Shown: positions 8,481 to 17,187 of the stretch, piece after piece
How positions within the stretch are numbered: position 1 is the stretch's first letter
Layout of the letters: each line of letters starts with the position of its first letter
NCBI GenBank assembly: GCA_963709655.1
Contig: CAVPXF010000025.1
Span: 124,001-188,000, forward strand
From: Roseiarcus sp963709655
Lineage (GTDB): Bacteria > Pseudomonadota > Alphaproteobacteria > Rhizobiales > Beijerinckiaceae
Direction of reading: 5' to 3'
Length of the DNA: 64,000 bases
The notes under the pieces: model-generated
Told to the model about the DNA's origin: nothing
The model's database searches: none
What the model saw: only the letters and a program-made list of their open reading frames with translations
Position numbers and translations under genes: made by a program

Positions 8481-11400
8481 ATGCTCGCGCATCTCCCGGC
8501 CGATTCGCTGATTGCTTCGTCGCCGACACTCGCCTGGATCGGGGCTCTGGTCCTCATCATCGGCGAGACCGCGGCGCTCATGAGCCTGCCCAATCTCGCC
8601 AGAGTGTTTGTGATTTCGACCATCGCCGAGCTTGGCTATGTGTTGATCGGCTTTGGCGTCGGCGGCCCCGCCGGCGACACCGGCGCGCTGATGCACCTCG
8701 GCTTCCAGATCGTGATGCGCGGCCTCGTGCTCGCCGCAGGCTGGAGCCTCGTCCGCCGCACCGGCTCGGCGAAACTCGACGACCTTGCCGGCAGCGGCCG
8801 GCGCATGCCGTTGACCGCGACCCTGTTCGGATTCGGCGTGTTCTCGGTGATGGGCCTGTCGCCGTTCAAGGGCTCCTTCTCCAAGTTCATCGTCCTCTAC
8901 GCCGCGATCGAGCGCGGGCTCTGGCCGGTGGCGCTCGCCGGCACGGTCGCGACCATCGTCGCCGCCGTCTATTATATGCTCGTCGTCCAGCGCGTGTGCA
9001 TCGAGACCAAGGACCGTGACGTCGCGCTTGCGCCCGCCCCGCCGCTCGCCATGCAACTCGCCTGGCCGCTCGCCGCGCTGACGGTCGTCCTCAGCCTGTG
9101 GCCGGCGCCGTTGCTCGAATTCGCCGCGCGCCTCGCAGGCTTCCCGGGCGCGGAAGGCGTGCCGCAATTCGACTCGCCTTGGGCCGCGCCGGTGCTCGTC
9201 CCCTATGTCGGCGCCTTCCTTCTCTATGGAATCGGGCGGGTCTCCGAGCCGGCGCGCGACGCCGCGGCGGCGCTGCTGGCGATCGCCACCGTCGCGGTCG
9301 TGGCTTTCGACGCAAGCCTCGACCCGGCCTCGAGACTGTTCGGGCTCCTGTTCTCCGGAATCGCGGCGCTGATGGTCATCTATTCGCTCGGCTATATCGG
9401 CCGCGCGGCGACGGCCAACCGCTATTATTTCTTCGCTTTTCTGATGACCGGCTCGCTGATCGGCCTGACCACGGCGCACGAGCTCGGCAATTTCTACCTG
9501 TTCTGGGAGCTGATGACCTGGACGTCGTATTTCCTGGTCGTCCACGATGGGACCCCCAAGGCGTTGCGCGCCGGCCTCGTCTATTTCCTGATGTGCGCGG
9601 CGGGCGCCTATGTGATGCAGTTCGGCATCCTGCTGACCCACGCCGCGATCGGTTCGTTCGAGTTCTCGGCGCTCGCGGCCAAGGCCGGTGAGATCTCGCC
9701 GGCCGTCGGCGCAGCCATCACCGTCTGCTTCCTCCTCGGCTTCGCCGTCAAGATGGGGCTCGTCCCCCTGCAGAGCTGGCTGCCGCTCGCCCATCCCGAG
9801 GCGCCGTCCTCGATCTCCGGCCCGCTCTCGGGCATCCTCACCAAAGCCGGCGTGTTCGGCGTGGTCAAGGTGCTGTACCTGGCGATCGGCGCCGGCGCGC
9901 TGGCGCATTTCGCTTTCGCCGGCCTCGACGCGGCCTCGCTGCTGACGACTCTCGGCTGTCTGACGCTGATCTATGGCGAGCTGCGCGCCCTGTTCGAGCC
10001 CGAGCTCAAGCGGATGCTCGCCTTCTCGACCATCGCGCAGATCGGCGAGATCGCCGCCATTCTCGGCATCGGCACGGCGCTGGCGACCGACGCCGCGCTG
10101 CTGCACGTCACCAACCACGCGGTGATGAAGACCCTGCTCTTCTACGCCGCGGGCGCCTTCATTCTGCGGACCGGCGGGCGGCGGATCGAGGATCTCGCCG
10201 GCCTCGGCCGGGTCATGCCGTTCACGGCCGCGGCCTTACGCGCTCGCAAGCTTCGCCATCATGGGCCTGCCGCCGTTCTCCGGCTTCGTCTCCAAGTTCC
10301 TGATGATCTACGCCGCGGCGATGAGCGGCCATGCCGGCGTCGCGGCGCTGATGCTGCTCGGCGGAATCATTGCCGTCGTCTACTACACTCGCGTCGTCAG
10401 CTTCCTGTTCTATTACCCCTACAAGGGCAAAGAACCCGTGCGCGAGGCGCCCGCCGCGATGCTGGCTTCGATCGGCGCGCTGGCGGCGGCGATTGTGGTC
10501 GGCGGCGTCGCGCCGGGCTGGCAACTCGCGCTGATCGAGCGCGTCGGCGACCTCGCCGCGCTCAAGGGCGCGATCGCCAGTGGACCCTTGCCAGGCCTCG
10601 TCGCCGACTGGCCGGCGGGCGCGGCGATCGCCATGATCGGCGCCGTCGCCGTGCTGCTCGTCGGCCGCGTCTCGCCGGTCTGGTCCGGGCGGCTTGCGGT
10701 CGCGACGCTCATCGCCGCGCTCGTCGGCGTGATCGCAGAGCACGGTCGCTACGATCTGCTGTCCTTCTGCTTCGCCGTCCTGATCGCGGCTGTCGGCGCG
10801 CTCAACATGCTGCATTCGACCGCCTATCTCGCCCACAGCCACCGGCAGGGCCGCTTCTTCGCCGCGTTCACGGTGATGGTCGCGGGCCTCATCGGCATGA
10901 CCCAGGCCAAGGACATCTTCAGCTTCTTCGCGTTCTGGGAGCTGATGAGCTCCTGGGCTTTGTGGGCGGCGATCACCCACGAAGAGACCCCGGCGGCGCG
11001 GCGCGAGGGCTTCAAGTACTTCCTGTTCAACACCATCGGCGCGAGCTTCATGTTCCTCGGCCTGGCGTTGATCGCCGCGCATGCGGGAACGTTCGAATTC
11101 GCCCGGATCGGCGCGGCTCTGCACGAATTGCCGCCGCAGGCGGTCGCCCCGGGCGTGGTTCTCGCCTTCCTCGGCCTGGTGATGAAGGCGGCGATGCTGC
11201 CGGTGCGCATCGATGTTCAGATGCACCCGGCGCTCGCCCCGACCCCGGTCTCCGGCTACATCTCGGCGGTTCTCTTGAAGAGCGGGCCGTGGGGCGTCTT
11301 GAAGCTGTTCGTGGTGTTCGGCGGCGCGGCGACCTTCGCCAAGCTCGGCGGCGAGGTCCACGGCCAGCCGCTGCTCCTCTATGTCATCTCGGTCATCGCC

Positions 11401-12294
11401 GGCGTCACCATCCTTTATGCCGGCGCGATGGCGGCGATCCAGAACGGGATCAAGCTGCTGCTCATCTACTCGACCGTCTGCCAGCTCGGCTACGTGCTGA
11501 TGGCGGTGTCGTTCGGCACGCCGCTCGGCGTCGCCGGCGGCCTGATGCACTTCGTCAACCACATGCTGCTCAAGGACGCGCTGTTCCTGGTCGCCGGCGC
11601 CGTGATGCTGGCGGGCCACGCGACTACGCTCGACGAGCTCGGCGGGCTCGGACGCCGCATGCCGTTCACCTTCGGCGTGTTCCTGCTCAGCGGCCTGTCG
11701 GTCGCCGGCGTGCCGCCGCTCAACGGGTTCGCCTCGAAGTGGCTGATCTACATGGCGGCGTTCCAGTCCGGCCATTGGGCGCTGGGCGCTGCGGCGATGA
11801 TAGGGTCGCTGCTGACGCTGGCCGCGATCATGCGCTTTGCCCATGCAGGCTTCATGGGCGCGCCGACCGCCAAGGCCCTCGAGGCCCGCGAAGCCCCTCT
11901 CGCGATGCTGATCCCGATGGGCGTCCTCGCGGCGGGCAGCGTCGTCACCGGCCTCTTCCCCGGCCTGCTGCTCGTCCCGATCGCAGCGATCGAGAGCGAT
12001 CTCGGCCTGCAGCCGATTGCCGCCTCGCTCACCGGATCGCTGCCGGGCCTCGAAGGCTGGAGCCCGCTCGCGCTCACCCTGCTGACGCTCATCGCCGCCG
12101 CGCTGCTCGCGCCCTGGCTCTGGCTCGGGCGGAAGGCCGGCATCGTCCGCAATCCCGTCCATCTCTGCGGCGTCAGCGACATGACCGCCGAAGAGACACG
12201 GGCCTCGACCGAGCGACTCTATGAGACGCCCGAAGCGGTTCTGCGCCGCGCGCTGTTTGCGCCCGAAAGCGCCGCCGAAGGCGAGAAGGTCTGA
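8481..12294 (+). CDS. cooM: CooM: giant membrane subunit of energy-converting hydrogenase (one frameshift)
   Basis: Ion-translocating membrane subunit of a Coo-type group 4 hydrogenase, built from two fused NuoL/MrpD-like antiporter modules. The total is about 1,270 residues, close to what I recall for Rhodospirillum rubrum CooM. Module features include FYLFWELMTWTSYFLVV and SFFAFWELMSSWALW (proton-channel glutamates) and many transmembrane helices. Translation starts at ATG 8481 after AAGGAAAGGA. The frame breaks at the TT of 10236-10237: deleting one T joins VMPFTAAA to YALASFAIMGLPPFSGF. The remaining frame (second half) runs to 12294. It is first in the operon M-K-L-X-U-H, the same order as in R. 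rubrum. The indel is probably a sequence error, as flanking protein is intact. Confidence 0.9.
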
Positions 12295-12305
12295 GGGAGG
12301 CGGTC

Positions 12306-13280
12306 ATGGCCAACACGCTCTCGATTTTGATCGCAGCGCTCATCTTCCCCGGCGGGGCGTTCGCGCTGGCGTTCGGGCTGGCGCTCAAGGGCGCCGACCG
12401 GCGTCTGGCGGCGCGTTTGCAAGGCCGCGTCGGGCCGCCGCTGGCGCAGCCCGTTTTCGATCTCGTCAAGCTCGGCTTCAAGCGCATGATGGCGCCGAAC
12501 GAAGCCTGCGAGCCGGTGTTCTTCGGCGCGCCGCTGATCGGCGCGGCCGCAATGCTGATCGCCGTCATGCTCGTCCCGATCGCCGGCGTCTACGCGCCCG
12601 CGCCCGTAACCGGCGACCTGATCGTGCTCATCTATCTGCTCGCCATTCCGGGCGTCGCTCTGATGATCGCAGGCTCGGCCTCGGGCTCGCCTTACGGCGC
12701 GATCGGCTTCTCGCGCGAAATGGCGATGATGATCGCCTATGAGGGCCCGATCGTGCTGATCGCGATCGCGGTCGGCCTGCGCGTCGGCCTGGCGAGCGGC
12801 GGCGCGCCGACTTTCTCGCTCACCGAAATCGTGCGCTATCAGCAGGCGCATGGCATGCTCCTGTTCGATCCGGTCATGTGGCCCGCGATCGTCGCCTTCG
12901 CCTTCTTCTATCCCGCCAATCTCGGCATCGTCCCGTTCGACATCCCCGAGGCGGAAACCGAAGTGCTGGAGGGCCCACTGCTCGAATATTCGGGCCCGGC
13001 GCTCGCCCTATTCAAGATGATGTCGGCGCTGAAGAGCGTGGTGGTGCTCGGCCTCGGGATCGCGCTGTTCATGCCGCTGCCGCTCGCCGGCTTCGCCGCC
13101 TTGGTCGGCTGGCTCGTTCAGATGCTTCTGCTCGTTCTCGTCGGCGTGACGGCGGTGCGCGTCGGGGCGGGGCGCATGCGCATCGATCAGGCCTTCGTCT
13201 TCTTCCTGAAATGGCCGTTGACGCTGGCTTTCATCAGTCTCCTCGTCGCCGCCTGGTTCACCGCGGGAGGCGCGCTGTGA
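12306..13280 (+). CDS. cooK: CooK: NuoH/HycD-like membrane subunit
   Basis: Integral membrane subunit (324 residues) anchoring the hydrogenase arm, homologous to complex I NuoH. It has multiple transmembrane helices, the loop signature GRVGPPLAQPVFDLVKL near the N terminus and the acidic quinone-side loop PFDIPEAETEVLEGPLLEY. It follows cooM by 11 bp, and its stop overlaps the GTG start of cooL. Assignment as CooK rather than NuoH or HyfC rests on the neighbouring subunits and on the hydrogenase active-site motifs in the last gene of the operon. Confidence 0.92.
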   Translation: MANTLSILIAALIFPGGAFALAFGLALKGADRRLAARLQGRVGPPLAQPVFDLVKLGFKRMMAPNEACEPVFFGAPLIGAAAMLIAVMLVPIAGVYAPAPVTGDLIVLIYLLAIPGVALMIAGSASGSPYGAIGFSREMAMMIAYEGPIVLIAIAVGLRVGLASGGAPTFSLTEIVRYQQAHGMLLFDPVMWPAIVAFAFFYPANLGIVPFDIPEAETEVLEGPLLEYSGPALALFKMMSALKSVVVLGLGIALFMPLPLAGFAALVGWLVQMLLLVLVGVTAVRVGAGRMRIDQAFVFFLKWPLTLAFISLLVAAWFTAGGAL

Positions 13281-13714
13281 CCGTCCTCGCCAAGCTGAAA
13301 GACGTCGCCGTCCGGTCGCCCTGGCTCTATCGGATCAACGCCGGCTCGTGCAACGGCTGCGACGTCGAACTCGCCACCACCGCGCTCATTCCGCGCTACG
13401 ACGTCGAGCGCCTCGGCTGCCAGTATTGCGGCAGCCCGCGCCACGCCGACATCGTGCTCATCACCGGGCCGCTGACCCGGCATGTGCTTGAAGCCGCCAG
13501 GCGCGTCTACGCCGAAATCCCCGATCCGAAAGTGACGATTGCGGTCGGCGTCTGCCCGATCTCGGGCGGCATCTTCCGCGAGAGCTACGCCATCTGCGCG
13601 CCGATCGACCAGTATTTCCCGGTCGACGTCAACGTGCCCGGCTGTCCGCCGCGGCCGCCGGCGATCATCGAGGGCGTGGCCAAGGCGATCGCCATCTGGC
13701 GTGAGCGGCTGTGA
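13277..13714 (+). CDS. cooL: CooL: hydrogenase small subunit (NuoB-like)
   Basis: 145-residue small subunit carrying the proximal [4Fe-4S] cluster next to the NiFe site. Cysteines are in GSCNGCDVEL, GVCPISGG and VPGCPPRPP, the NuoB/HycG pattern. The start is GTG 13277, overlapping the cooK stop (GTGA); homology begins immediately (LKDVAVRSPWLYRINAGSC). The length is close to other CooL/NuoB-like subunits. Confidence 0.92.
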   Translation: MTVLAKLKDVAVRSPWLYRINAGSCNGCDVELATTALIPRYDVERLGCQYCGSPRHADIVLITGPLTRHVLEAARRVYAEIPDPKVTIAVGVCPISGGIFRESYAICAPIDQYFPVDVNVPGCPPRPPAIIEGVAKAIAIWRERL

Positions 13715-13724
13715 GGACGGCGCG

Positions 13725-14231
13725 ATGAACTTTCTCGAGCTCTTCGCCCGCAATCTCCGCCACGGGCCTTACACCGAGCCGTTCCCGTTCGCTCCGCCGG
13801 CGCCGGCGCCCAAGCGGCTGCGCGGCCGCATCGCCTTCGATCCGAAGATCTGCGAGGGCTGCCTGTTGTGCGAGAAGCTGTGCCCTTCGGGCGCGATCCG
13901 CTTCGCCCGCACGCCCGACGGCATGACGTTCGACTGCTGGCATTCGACCTGCGTCTTCTGCGGCACCTGCGAGTTCTATTGCCCGACCAGGGCGATCCAT
14001 CAGACCAACGACTGGAGCCTCGCGCACCTCGAGGCGGAAAAATTCACGCTCGCCGAGCACGGGCTGATCCCGGCCCTGATCTGCGTCGAGTGCGGCGGCA
14101 AGGGGCTCGATACGGCGCCGAACGTCGCCAAGGTCAAGCCGCCGATGTCGGCCGAGGAAGTGACGCAGCTGCGCGCCCGCTGTCCGAAGTGCCGCAACAA
14201 GTTTCTCAGGAGCAGGGGGAAGAAATCATGA
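13725..14231 (+). CDS. cooX: CooX: two-[4Fe-4S] ferredoxin subunit (NuoI-like)
   Basis: 168-residue polyferredoxin subunit that connects an external electron donor to the small subunit. Two cluster motifs are clear: CEGCLLCEKLCP and CVFCGTCEFYCP. The C-terminal part adds CVECGG and CPKCRN, a possible zinc ribbon. ATG 13725 is 10 bp after cooL; the last codons overlap the cooU start (ATGA). It is the likely docking point for the soluble ferredoxin encoded just after the operon (inference). Confidence 0.9.
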   Translation: MNFLELFARNLRHGPYTEPFPFAPPAPAPKRLRGRIAFDPKICEGCLLCEKLCPSGAIRFARTPDGMTFDCWHSTCVFCGTCEFYCPTRAIHQTNDWSLAHLEAEKFTLAEHGLIPALICVECGGKGLDTAPNVAKVKPPMSAEEVTQLRARCPKCRNKFLRSRGKKS

Positions 14232-14853
14232 CCCGCCTCCCCGACGATGCCCAGGCGCTGCTTGCCGCCTCCGCGCCGCATGGGATCGACTATTCCTCCA
14301 AGACCTCGCCGCACGGCTCCGTGACCGCCTGGTGCGGCCTGGCCGATAGCGAGGATTTCTCCTGGTCGGAAAGATGCTGCTCGCGGCCGGCGCGCGGCTG
14401 GCGATGGTCTCGGCCCTGCAGTCCCCGGCGCCCGAGGAGGAAGCGGAGGACGAGTCGGACGACAGCGAGGCCGGCGAGACCGAGGCCGAAAAGCCGCAGA
14501 AGGAGGTTCCAAAGACCTTCGGCGGCACGCCGCTCGACGGTACGTCCTACGAGATGGACTATCATTTCATGCTCGGCGGCGATTTCCTGACGGTGATCGC
14601 CTATCTCCCGGCCGGCGGCTCGATCCCCTCGCTCACGCCGCTCTTCCGCTCCGCCGATTGGCCAGAGCGCGAGATCATGGAAGAGTATTCGATCGTCGTG
14701 CGCGATCACCCCGATCCGCGCCGGCTGTTCCTCGATCCCGCCATCGACGGCGCCGTGCTCGAGCGACTGATCCCCTTTTCGACGCTCGTCAACGCCGCCA
14801 GCACCAAGGCCCTATGGGACAAGGTTCTTGCCGCAAAGGGAGGCGCGTCATGA
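14228..14853 (+). CDS. cooU: CooU: NuoC-like subunit with an acidic insertion (one frameshift)
   Basis: NuoC/HycE-N-terminal-like subunit that associates with the catalytic subunit. The first frame gives an N-terminal stretch ending GLADSEDF; the rest (LLVGKMLLAAGARLAMV onward) is one base off, so one C appears lost near 14358-14362. The C-terminal half has the family signature TPLFRSADWPEREIMEEYSI. About 35 residues rich in Glu/Asp/Ser (roughly 14420-14515) interrupt the protein, making it about 208 residues, longer than I recall for R. rubrum CooU. The stop overlaps the cooH ATG. Confidence 0.87.
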
Positions 14854-15941
14854 CCGCGCACAACACTTACACCATTCCCGTCGGACCGCTGCATGTCGCG
14901 CTGGAAGAGCCGATGTATTTCCGCATCGACGTCGAAGGCGAGACGGTTCGCGACGTCGACATCCGCGCCGGCCACGTCCATCGCGGCATCGAATACCTGA
15001 CCACCAAGCGTTCGATCTACCAGAACGTCGTGCTCACCGAGCGCATCTGCGCGCTCTGCTCCAACAGCCACCCCGAGACTTTCGTCATGGCCTGCGAGCA
15101 GATCGCCGAACTCGAGATTCCCGAGCGCGCCGCCTATCTCCGCGTGATCGCCGCCGAGATCAAGCGCATCGCGTCGCACCTGTTCAACGTCGGCATCCTG
15201 GCGCACCTGACCGGCTACGACACGCTGTTCATGCACGCCATGCAGGTGCGCGAGATCATGCAGGACGTGAAGGAGACGCTGTTCGGCAACCGCATGGACA
15301 TCGGGGCAATGTGCATCGGCGGCGTGCGCTACGACCTCGACGACGAGCTTAAGGAGTACCTCACGGCCGCGCTCGCCAAACTCGCGCCGGAGGCCGAGGC
15401 GCTCGTCAAGACCTATACCCGCAACGGAACGATCCTGCGCCGCAGCAAGGGAGTGGGGCTTCTCAGCAAGGACCAGGCGATCGCCTGCGCCGTGGTCGGA
15501 CCGGTCGCCCGCGCCTGCGGGCTGGACTACGACGTGCGCACGGCGGCGCCCTATGCGGCCTACGACCGCCTGAGCGTCGCGGTGCCGACGCTCGCCGACG
15601 GCGACGTGTGGTCGCGGGCGATGATCCGCATGAGCGAGATCGGCGCCTCGATCGCGATCATCCGCCAGTGTCTCAGAGACCTGCCGGACGGTCCGACGCG
15701 CCTTCCGGACCGCCCCGACATTCCCGCCGGACGCGCGATGGGCAAATGCGAGGCCCCGCGCGGCGAACTCGTCTACTTCCTCAAGACCAACGGCGCCGAC
15801 GAGCCCGAGCGGGTGAAATGGCGCGTGCCGAGTTTCCCCAACTGGGACGCGCTCACCTTCATGCTCAGGGGCGCCAAGATCGCCGACATCGCCATCATCG
15901 TCAACAGCATCGACCCGTGCGTGTCCTGCACGGAACGCTGA
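14850..15941 (+). CDS. cooH: CooH: [NiFe]-hydrogenase catalytic large subunit
   Basis: Catalytic subunit that reduces protons to H2. Both nickel-binding motifs are intact: RICALCSNSH (Cys67, Cys70) and the C-terminal DPCVSCTER (Cys357, Cys360). This separates it from NuoD, which has lost them. The protein is 363 residues, near the R. rubrum CooH length, and ends right after the second motif, so it has no C-terminal peptide for a maturation protease to remove. ATG 14850 overlaps the cooU stop. It is the last gene of the coo operon; HypA and HypB in this window would load its nickel. Confidence 0.95.
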   Translation: MTAHNTYTIPVGPLHVALEEPMYFRIDVEGETVRDVDIRAGHVHRGIEYLTTKRSIYQNVVLTERICALCSNSHPETFVMACEQIAELEIPERAAYLRVIAAEIKRIASHLFNVGILAHLTGYDTLFMHAMQVREIMQDVKETLFGNRMDIGAMCIGGVRYDLDDELKEYLTAALAKLAPEAEALVKTYTRNGTILRRSKGVGLLSKDQAIACAVVGPVARACGLDYDVRTAAPYAAYDRLSVAVPTLADGDVWSRAMIRMSEIGASIAIIRQCLRDLPDGPTRLPDRPDIPAGRAMGKCEAPRGELVYFLKTNGADEPERVKWRVPSFPNWDALTFMLRGAKIADIAIIVNSIDPCVSCTER

Positions 15942-15997
15942 CAACGCGCGCGCCGGTCATTCCTCCGGCGCTCCGCATGAAACGAAGGAGCTGAACC

Positions 15998-16198
15998 ATG
16001 GCCTTAAAGATCATCGCCGATCAATGCACAGGATGCGGCGCCTGCGAGGGCGAGTGCCCGAACAAGGCGATTTCGCACAAGGGCAAGATGTACAAGATCG
16101 ATCCGAACAAGTGCAAGGAATGCGAGGGCGATTTCGACGAGCCGCAATGCGTTGAGGTTTGTCAGGCCGGATGCATCGAAAAGCTCGAAGCGGCTTGA
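15998..16198 (+). CDS. 2[4Fe-4S] ferredoxin
   Basis: 66-residue soluble low-potential electron carrier of the YfhL/Allochromatium type. The first cluster motif is CTGCGACEGECP; the second is CKEC followed by an 8-residue insertion and CVEVC. It starts at ATG 15998, 56 bp after cooH and 46 bp before the xdhC-like gene, all in the same direction. Lying between the hydrogenase and molybdoenzyme genes, it is the obvious candidate for the electron link that CooF provides in the CO-oxidising system (inference). Confidence 0.9.
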   Translation: MALKIIADQCTGCGACEGECPNKAISHKGKMYKIDPNKCKECEGDFDEPQCVEVCQAGCIEKLEAA

Positions 16199-16244
16199 TG
16201 AAGCGCGCGGCTTCGCCGCGCTACCGCGTGGGAGACGCAAGACA

Positions 16245-17175
16245 ATGGACGTCTACGAGGAACTCATTCGCGAGCGGAGCGCGGGGCGCATGTGCGTCCT
16301 GGCGACGATCGTCAACGCCGTCGGCTCGGTGCCGTCCTACGCCACGGCGAAACTGATGTTGCGCGCCGACGGAACCATCGTCGGCACGGTCGGCGGCGGC
16401 GCCGCGGAGGCGGCGGTGATCGAAGAGGCGAAACTGGTGCTGGCCTCCGGCAAGCCCAGGCTCGTCGAGTTCGACCTGCACGAAAATCCGCGCATGGACA
16501 TCGGCATGGTGTGCGGCGGAAGCCTGAAAGTGTTCGTCGAGCCGATCCAAGCCTGCTCCGGTCGCCTATCTGATCGGGGCGGGCCACGTCGGGACGCTCA
16601 CCGCCGCGGCGGCGCGGATCGCGCGGATCGACGTCGAGGTGATCGACGACCGGCCGGAGTTCGCCTGTCCGGAACGCTTCCCTGGCGCGCGCGCGATCCA
16701 CAGCGGCGACATCGACACGACGTTCGCCGCCCTCGAGCCGGACGCCAACGCGCTGATCTTCATCGCCGGGCGCAGCCACGAACTCGACGCCCGCGCCCTG
16801 CGCTGGGCGGTCGACACGCCCGCCTTCTACATCGGCATGATCGGCTCGCGGCGCAAAGTCCAGTTCATCTACCACAAGCTGAGAAATGAAGGCGTCACCG
16901 ATGAGCAGCTGGCCCGCGTGCACGCGCCCGTCGGCCTCAACATCGGCGCTGCGACGCCGGAGGAAATCGCCATTTCCGTCGTTGCGGAGATGGTCGCCGA
17001 GATACGCCACGTCGAAGCCGCCCGATCGCTTATGAGCGATATGCGCGGCGTCGCCGCGGCCGTCGCCCGGAAAATCTCACATGCTAGGCCCGACCGCCAA
17101 AACGCCGCGATCGAGCTGCGGCCCGCTCCGAAGAGCGAGGCCGCTCCGGTCGCCGAGTTGGCGGCCAACTATTGA
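16245..17175 (+). CDS. XdhC/CoxI-family molybdenum cofactor maturase (one frameshift)
   Basis: Proteins of this family bind and sulfurate molybdenum cofactor and insert it into xanthine dehydrogenase-like enzymes. The N-terminal XdhC region (VLATIVNAVGSVPSYATAKL, GTVGGGAAE) is followed by a Rossmann domain with YLIGAGHVGT and the C-terminal signature YIGMIGSRRK. The frame breaks near 16550-16565, between EPIQAC and PVAYLIGAGHVG. About 309 residues if repaired. It lies 12 bp before the Mop gene, which is its presumed client. Confidence 0.88.
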
Positions 17176-17187
17176 TGGAGGAAAGCC

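Noticed and set aside
8421..10118. Long minus-strand frames opposite the coo genes (and similar ones opposite mop, 54.8-58.1 kb and others)
   Set aside because: High-GC antisense shadows: Asp/Arg/Glu/Gly/His-rich without recognisable domains, and fully overlapping well-supported genes.
7506..10237. Programmed frameshifting in the reductase and cooM
   Set aside because: The sites differ, lack a slippery heptamer with a downstream structure, and similar breaks occur in unrelated genes, so sequence error or mutation is simpler.
8481..15941. Respiratory complex I fragment or formate hydrogenlyase
   Set aside because: The large subunit keeps both nickel CxxC motifs, so it is a hydrogenase. No formate dehydrogenase gene is present. 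The giant fused CooM and the M-K-L-X-U-H order point to Coo type.
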